From Apis mellifera (Eukaryota > Arthropoda > Insecta > Hymenoptera > Apidae), in contig NC_037639.1 of the NCBI RefSeq assembly GCF_003254395.2, positions 4,258,501-4,322,500 on the forward strand: a stretch of 64,000 nucleotides of DNA, in the 5' to 3' direction. Below, piece after piece: positions 57,575-64,000 of the stretch. The notes below the pieces were generated by a model. The model saw only the letters and a list, made by a program, of their open reading frames with translations. It was not told the origin of the DNA and did not search any database. Position numbers and translations under genes: made by a program. The first letter of the stretch is position 1. Each line of letters begins with the position of its first letter.

Positions 57575-58640
57575 ACATGTTTAGAACGATGGAACTAATA
57601 AACTGAAAGTTTGAGTTCTTATTGCATATATTGTCTATGAGCAATGATAGAGGAAAGAATTTAAAAGTTTGGGCCTTACTGATATTATTACATTGGCTCA
57701 AAGTAATGCTGAGGACAAAGAAGTTAATGAAATAAAGGTTTGAGATCTTAATTTAATTATTGCACAGGCTATATTATCTATGAGCAATGATAGAGGAAAG
57801 GGGCCTTACTGAATCTTATATTATTACATTGGCTCACAAGTAATATTGAGGACAAAGAAGCTAATGAAATGGAGGTTTGAGATTTTAATTTAAGGCAATG
57901 GAATTAATAAATTGGAAGTTTGAAAGGGTTTAAAAGTTTGGGCCTTACTGAATCTTATATTATTACGTTGGCTCATAAGTAATGCTGAGGAAGCTAAAGA
58001 AGCTAATGAAATGGAGTTTTGAGACTTTTATTTAAGGCAATGGAATTAATAAATTGGAAGTTTGAAAGGACTTAAAGGAAAGGGGCCTTACTAGATCTTA
58101 TACTATTACATTGGCTCACGAGTAATGCTAAGGTTTGAGATTTAATTTAGGGCAATGGAACTAAAGGAAAAGCTTGAATTCTTATTGGATTGTCTTGGAG
58201 TGTCTATGATGGAGAGAATTTAAAACTTTGGGCCTTATTGATGAATGAATTATGCTGTTACATTGACTCACGAATAATTCTGAAGATTAGTGGAGTGGAG
58301 AGACTTTAATTTGGAGCAATGCTGCTTACAGGCAGCAAAATTTGTGAAGTGAAAACTGTACTGGGCCCTATTTGTTCTACATTTGTTCATAGATAATGAA
58401 GAGTATGGACATCGAAACTGATAAATTGGAGGTTTGAACTCTTAATTTAAAGCAGTATTACTCAAATTATGATCCTATTGGATCTTTTATATTATCAGTT
58501 GCATATAATATTGAGAATAAAGAGATATTGTGGACTTCAAATTTTAGTTTGGAGCAATGATATGGAACAGAGTGGAAGTCTTTGGAGCCTTATCTTCTAC
58601 ATGTTTTAATCGCAATTCTGAGAACAAAGTTATTACATAG
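57575..58640 (+). repeat. Tandem repeat, about 8 copies of 110-147 bp, decaying rightwards
   Basis: GGGCCTTACT-like words occur at 57671, 57801, 57940, 58083 and 58230, then in altered form at 58363, about 58480 and about 58595. Shared elements are TATTATTACATTGGCTCA, AGTAATGCTGAGGACAAAGA, AAGCTAATGAAATGG, GCAATGGAATTAATAAATTG and TGAGCAATGATAGAGGAAAG. Left copies are well conserved and right copies are increasingly diverged and shortened, a gradient expected when exchange is confined to one side of an array. Confidence 0.88.
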
Positions 58641-58649
58641 TATTAGATT

Positions 58650-61210
58650 TTAGGAATCTACGGATAGCAAAATTAGCAGAGTGTAAAGGTTGAAACTTCA
58701 AGTTTTGTCGACTATTATCGAATACACAGTATTAATTGTAAGGCGAAAAATTGAAGAACACTTATCGAAGAATCGTTCTCCATCTCTACGAGATATAAAT
58801 TTTTTCTCTCTCGCATCTCGTATTCAATTTTCCTTTTGTGTTGGAATAGTTTCAATTCCGCTTCGTTAACGGCCTCTCTCTCGTTCCGTAGTTTTTAGCG
58901 TTCGGGCAAATTTCACCAGTTCGAAATTGTCCTTTTGAATTGTCGACACTATTATTCTTATCCGTTTTGTTGTTTTTTTATAACTGTTATCGACGACGAT
59001 ACGAGAATAAAATAAAAATAAAATATATGGTATTTTTAATTTTTTAAAGATAATTCGAAATTTTATAATCGTAGCAGATAAATGTCAGATATGGTATAGT
59101 GTCGTGTAAATATTGGTACACTCTCTCTAAAAAGTCGTGAGAAATCATTTTGTAATTGTAATTGAATAAAACGTTGATATAAGATTTTTAAAAGAGAATT
59201 TTGAGCAAGATGATACCGAAAGCGTAGTTAATTCTATTAATAAGTTAAACAAAAAATATTTTATTGAACAATTGATAAGAGTTATAAAAATAGATTAAAT
59301 GAAATCGATGATTATAAAATCTTTTTATTATTTCAATGATTAAAATAGTTTCAATTTTTTTTTTTTAAAGCTGATATAATATCCGTGCAACTTGTCTTAT
59401 CAGAATAATTAAAATTTTGCATCATCAATGTTTAATCTACGTGAATTTATAATATTTTTGCGTAACTAAGAATATTAATTTCATCAACCAATCGTGTGTC
59501 CAATCCGTCTAGTTTAGCTTGCAGGCAAACTTAATGTCTGTTTCCGCATTTAACAATACAACGTTCTACCGACTCAAACAACAGTCTACGAACTTTTTGA
59601 TTGTTTCGTGGATTAGCACGGGAACGCAGTTGTTTAACTTTGAAAATAAGTTGGAATTCATCGCGAAGAACGGTTCTGCTTGATGTTTACAATGTTTCGC
59701 GATTACGTTGTCCAAGATCTTTGGGGAATCTGATTATAATGAACCAACGCGTGCTCGTTAAGAAAATTTTTCTTGTTTCGTTTGTATTCATTCATTCGTT
59801 TCTTTCATAAATTAAATTTATCTTTAAGATAGATTTTTCGATTATCGATCAGAGGAGATATATTTTTTTTCAAATATGTTTTCACTAATATTGAGAAAAT
59901 TAAGTTTTTATAGATTTTGTTTGCAAACTTTTCGACGTTTACGTTTCCATTTTGTACGTTTCGAGAGCAGCAAGAACATGCCTCGTTTAAAGCCTCTTTG
60001 GCCGTCCTCAAGTTACATCAAAGAAATACGTGTATATCCGAGGAAATAAACGAATAATATATACGAAACCGTTTCCGAAAAGAGTATCGGGCAAATATTC
60101 GCCGTTTCATCCTCGGCAAGACGCGACGGTTCGAAAAACGGGGCTAAAGGCGGAAAGATCTCAGCCTTGTATAATTCAAACATTCCTTCTGGTATCGATT
60201 AACCGTGAAACGATAACGGGAAAATAAATATCCGTGGAAAAAAGACCGCTCTGAGAGAGCGCAGTCTTTTACTACCAACATGTATGGTGAGACTATCCAT
60301 TTCGAAAAATAGATCACGAATATTTTCTCATAATCAATCTCTTAAGAATTTAAAATTAAAATGGAATAAAAATTTTATTATCGTACAATAATAATCTGGC
60401 CTTTTGATATATTTCAAGTATATTTTCGAAACTGGAAATATTACTTGATTAAATTATTACTATACAATGTAACGATATATATATATACTTATAGCAAAAT
60501 GTTTAAATATATTCGACAATCGTGAAAAGTTCGTTTAGTTTTGAAGAGTTCTCGAGATTAAAGCCCTTTAACCGACTACTTCCGATTATTGCCGAGTTTA
60601 TCCGAGTACCGCTCGAATTGCCGAGCAACACGATCTCGCCCGAATTATTCCGAACTATCCCGAACGATTCTCCCTTCTTAAAAACAAAAATTATATCCGT
60701 AATTATATCTGGAACTTTTTCCATTCTTGGATATAGATACGATATTTTTTTTCTTTCTTTTTAAGTTTATACTATTTTTCTCAAGCTTGGTTTTTTCTCG
60801 ACTCAACATACGTGTGGATTCGCAAGCAGCACATGCAAGCAGTTGCGATCGTCGATGTGCCAACGCGAGAGATATGCACGTAGATATGCACGTGAAATAA
60901 GCGTGGATAAATGAGAGGAACGTACACGTTCACGGGTGATAGTGAGCGATTGTGATAGCGCGCGTGTGTGCGTGCGTGAATGGTTGATTCAGCTTATCAC
61001 GCGAGAGTGTACGTTCGGGCGTGTAGCTTTGCAGCTTTATGAACGACGTTTTGAAATTGGGACCACCGATAGGAAATTTGCAAACAAACATTTAATCGAT
61101 GGCTCTCTGACAGACTTACTTTTAAATACGGCCCCGTGAAAGGTCTCGAACGCGAATTCGTGCTCGATAAATCGATATCTATTATCTTTCGCGTTTTTTG
61201 ATGCGTTTGA
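58650..61210. other. AT-rich unique DNA, no supported gene
   Basis: 60522-60764 has an 80-codon frame of mixed composition open on both strands (minus 60503-60724), unrecognised. 60800-61060 is more balanced, with GTGTGCGTGCGTG words. A strong hairpin lies at 60238. Confidence 0.45.
60238..60270. repeat. 33-base hairpin, AAAAGAC/GTCTTTT with CGCTCT/AGAGCG stem
   Basis: AAAAGACCGCTCT pairs with AGAGCGCAGTCTTTT through two perfect blocks (7 and 6 bp) with a small bulge and a tight loop. It is GC-containing and followed by ACTACC. It is a stable RNA hairpin candidate on either strand. Confidence 0.75.
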
Positions 61211-61213
61211 TTG

Positions 61214-61231
61214 TTTGTGTGTGTGTGTGTT
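61214..61231. repeat. (GT)n microsatellite
   Basis: About eight GT repeats, followed by a lead-in to the candidate small ORF at 61323. Confidence 0.88.
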
Positions 61232-61322
61232 GGATCGTTTCGTGGTTTTTTAATGGAACTGCTTTTAACAGGGCAAGGCTTTTAAGGCTTTTTTATTTTT
61301 TTTTTTGGAATGTTATTATAAA

Positions 61323-61550
61323 ATGAACGAATTTGATTTTTCGAATGGCTATGCGTTTCGGCAAGAACGCTTTTTCTTTGAGGTTACTCCCAATTTCGAT
61401 GAAGAAATTCCTTTCGACCATTTATTTGCTTTATTTTATTTTTCAGCTCGTCGGCCGAGGGAATTGATAGAAAATATCGTCTATCTTTTCAAAGGGGTTC
61501 ATAAATATGAAATGGAGAAACGTGGGATATTTGAAGAATTTATAAAGTAA
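61323..61550 (+). CDS. Candidate small ORF, 75 codons, unknown
   Basis: The ATG at 61323 has a favourable insect context (TATAAAATGAAC) and the frame ends in TAA at 61548-61550. The product begins MNEFDFSNGYAFRQERFFFE, is acidic in the first half (FDEEIPFDHLF), and ends with a basic/acidic helical-looking stretch (YEMEKRGIFEEFIK). It is Phe-rich, has no low complexity, no signal peptide and no recognised domain. The frame is also open six codons upstream. No splice sites or promoter are clear. It could be a microprotein or chance. Confidence 0.18.
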   Translation: MNEFDFSNGYAFRQERFFFEVTPNFDEEIPFDHLFALFYFSARRPRELIENIVYLFKGVHKYEMEKRGIFEEFIK

Positions 61551-62630
61551 AAGTATCAACTTTTTTCGATACTCTATAAATTAAAAAGTTCTCGCAATCC
61601 GGATTAAAAAAAAAAACGTTTGCAATAAATATATTTTCAAAAATCTTGATTTATTCGAAGCGTACGTTGAAAAAATACCATTTCCCTTGCGATATTCCAT
61701 TATCAACGAAAAGAAACAAGAAAATAAAATAAAAATTGTAAAAAAAAAAATAGAAGAACATCTCAAGACAAATCTCAAGAATATTAATTTCAAACAATTC
61801 GTTCAAATTTGATAAATCGAAAACAAAATCGCAGTACCCTTTTCCCTCCTCTGTTAACACATTTTTTTTCATCTTCATCTTTATCGCCATCCCACCGCAT
61901 TAACATTCAATAGCGCGAAAGAGATCAGAGTGAATTCCCTGGTTATCCGTAGGGCAACAACAACAGGATCGTAGATCACGAGGAGGGGGAGGGGAAAATT
62001 GCATGGCCTCCACCATCGCGTCGACGTAGCCGCTGGAGGCGCCGCTTTTTCCAGATACGCCGATACAAAATAAAAAGAGATAAAACGAACGAAGGGAGGG
62101 ATTCGACACACAAGTGTATTCACGTATACACGCACGAGAAGAAACTTTTAAGATAACATTGGTGGGGTTGTATACAAGGCGAGAAGAAGGTTTGATAAGC
62201 GTAGATTGAATACAAATTTTTGTAAAAAAAAAAATCGTTCATCGATTTTTATTAAATTCACAGATTATATACAGATGACGGACTGCGATTTTCGTCGAGT
62301 TTGAAACCGCGGCGCGACGTAAACGATTCGATTATCGCGCGGCATCGGCAAATATTTGAAGGAGGGGAAAAAAATATGAGATCGAAGAGAATGAAACGGC
62401 AACAGATAATAAGTATTTGCCATTGTCAAGCGGTTCGGCACACAGTTTATTTAATACCCGGCCCAGATATTTTTGATTGGATCCCGATGCGAGAGATTAC
62501 ATCCGCCCATGCTACAGATTTGTAAACCGTACGATGGAAAATTGAAAGCCGTACTTGTTGTGTGTGCGTATCGAATTACAGATGCGTAAAACGCGATCGC
62601 CCTTTCGTTCCCGGGAATTTATCCCGTCGA
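61551..62630. other. Unique DNA, no supported gene
   Basis: 61.55-61.87 kb is AT-rich. 61880-62110 is balanced with two overlapping minus frames, neither recognisable. 62300-62525 has a 74-codon plus frame ending at 62525 of mixed composition, also unrecognised. Confidence 0.45.
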
Positions 62631-62634
62631 TTCC

Positions 62635-63192
62635 GTGAAATTTAACGCGTACATATTTTGCGCGTGTAAAAAGAGAATGACTCTGCAAGATTCGATCATC
62701 AAAATTAGGAAATAAAAATTCTGAGATGGAGAAATAAATAAATGAATATCTCGTTTAATAGGAGATTCGTGAAATTTAACGCGTACATATTTTTCGTGTA
62801 TAAAAAGACTCTGCAAGATTCGATGATCAAAATTAGGGTGGAAATAAAAATTCTGAGATAGAGAAATAAATAAATGAATATCTCGTTTAATAGGAGATTT
62901 GTGAAATTTAACGCGTACATATTTTTCGTATATGAAAAGAGAATGACTCTGCAAGATTCGATCATCAAAATTAGGAAATAAAAATTCTGAGATGAGAAAT
63001 AAATGAATATCTCATTTAATAGGAGATTCGATATGAAAAGAGAATGACTCTGCAAAATTCGATGATCAAAATTAAGAAATTAGAGTGGAAATAGAGCGTT
63101 CTTTCTTTTTTTTTCTTTGCAGAATATAAAATAAAAATTCTGAGATAGAGAAATAAATAAACTTGAATATCTTATTTAATAGGAGATTCGAT
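62635..63192. repeat. Tandem repeat, 3 full and about 2 partial copies of 132-134 bp
   Basis: GTGAAATTTAACGCGTACAT starts units at 62635, 62769 and 62901. GACTCTGCAAGATTCGAT-like words occur at about 62679, 62808, 62946 and 63047. Units end with AAATAAATGAATATCTCGTT and TAATAGGAGATTC. The fourth unit lacks its first 30-odd bases, and a fifth retains only its end, after an inserted T-rich word. Minus-strand frames that cross it (62619-62954, 62705-63055) are repeat products. Confidence 0.92.
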
Positions 63193-63635
63193 GTTGATAA
63201 TTTTCTTTCTTTGGTGAGTAGATAGAATAGAATATTAAGATTAGCTTGCAATTTTTACATGCAATTATTAATAACTTAATTCCACGACGACGTTCCATCA
63301 TTTCTAAGTGCAATACCAAGAGTAGAAGCTTTATTTCCCTTCAATATTTATTTTCGATATGTAACGTTTTCCATTATTATCCGTCTCATCGATTTCCTAT
63401 CGTCGTTAATTATTGGCAAATTCTTTTGCGCGTGTCCAATTTGAAACGCAATAGAAAAAAAATACGAACGTTAAAAAGATACTTTACTTTTCTTCCTTAG
63501 AAAAATCACTTATAAAAATAATAATAACTCAAGGTATTTTATTTCCCAATTAAAAATGACCTTCGTCCGTCAATCCTCTTTGGAATATCTCTCTCCGTCT
63601 CTCTTTCTCCATCTCCTCGTAAATCGTTATTTATT
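63193..63635. other. AT-rich unique DNA, no gene seen
   Basis: An 84-codon plus frame (63246-63500) is unrecognised. TCTCTC words lie near 63590-63610. Confidence 0.5.
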
Positions 63636-63860
63636 CTTAATATAACGTTATCACGGCCACCGCCATCTTATTGATTTCCCGTCACTCCCGCCGCGGGAGA
63701 ATTCTATCCCCCGGACATTAATAAATCTATCCGTCGAAACGGCATCCTGAAACGTGTGCGGGTCACGGATTGACGCGTCGCGTCGCGACGCGACGATCGC
63801 TCGGACCGTGAAGGAGGAGGGATGCTGCCCTCGCGGGACGATCAATCACTCGGCATTCTT
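63636..63860. other. CpG-rich island near window end
   Basis: It is GC- and CpG-dense relative to everything around it, with a 20-bp palindrome at 63776 and CTCCCG/CGGGAG at about 63686-63700. Short frames are open on both strands (minus 63651-63845, plus 63754-63978). It could be a promoter-proximal region of a gene lying beyond the window. Confidence 0.35.
63776..63795. repeat. Perfect 20-bp CpG palindrome
   Basis: CGTCGCGTCGCGACGCGACG is its own reverse complement and contains seven CpG sites. Confidence 0.95.
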
Positions 63861-64000
63861 CTCCCTTTCTTCCGTTCCCTTCCCCTCTCTCTATGGAAAT
63901 CGTTTCTTCCTTCGAAACGTGATCGTTTCGCCGCCACTTTTATTTCTCGAGATTCGAAAGAATCGAGTTCTTTCATAAAGAAGCTACCCTTGATCGACTG

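Noticed and set aside
62619..63055. Two overlapping minus-strand repetitive ORFs of 111 and 116 codons
   Set aside because: Products of the 132-bp tandem array; two frames are open at once, which argues against coding.
1..64000. Searched by eye for mariner-type transposase, reverse transcriptase, rRNA, and well-known insect miRNAs
   Set aside because: None was recognised in either strand; a Dfam/Rfam/miRBase search would be needed to exclude degraded copies.

Overview
The window looks like nuclear DNA from an insect, most likely a honeybee (Apis) or close relative. It is AT-rich, yet CpG is not depleted and TCGA-type words are very common. Short GA/CT, TA and AAT/GAA microsatellites are scattered throughout, and no open frame exceeds about 190 codons. 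Honeybee-like composition is established knowledge; the species assignment is inference because no diagnostic gene is present.

No gene is certain. The DNA reads as an intergenic stretch or one very large intron. I recognised no protein family, no convincing tRNA or rRNA, no intact transposase or reverse transcriptase, and no known miRNA. The strongest coding candidate is a minus-strand Ser-rich exon at 24686-24950, which follows a plausible 3' splice site. Next is a plus-strand mini-gene model at about 5937-6304: TATA box, short exon, GTAAGT donor, 94-base intron, then CAG followed by AAAATGG. Weaker candidates are open segments behind good 3' splice sites (22966-23142, 32366-32599, 45878-45989), a possible 20-base micro-exon (33961-33980), and small free-standing ORFs (42602-42856 minus, 61323-61550 plus, 44013-44207 plus).

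Tandem arrays dominate the window. At least eleven local arrays of AT-rich units, mostly 58 to about 230 bp with 2 to about 14 copies, lie at about 8.5, 9.4, 13.1, 15.5-16.8, 20.6-21.6, 25.8-26.6, 31.2, 42.9-43.8, 47.5-48.4, 57.6-58.6 and 62.6-63.2 kb. Three have internal architecture: palindromic units with GACA tracts and one inverted segment (15.5-16.8 kb), a nested foldback with direct repeats (20.6-21.6 kb), and a three-variant higher-order minisatellite (25.8-26.6 kb).

The second theme is small foldback or terminal-inverted-repeat structures. Two MITE-like elements (53301-53456 and 55629-55850) end in an AGGGTG-type terminus next to TATA, and lone copies of a similar terminus occur at 317, 32211 and 38045. 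A 187-bp hairpin lies at 29676-29862, and compact stem-loops lie at 2825, 54376, 56084 and 60238. Moderately GC-rich islands (about 3.2-3.6, 30.8-31.1, 35.9-36.2, 39.3-39.6, 46.9-47.4 and 63.6-63.9 kb) and isolated TATA boxes are the best places to look for regulatory DNA or unannotated transcript starts.
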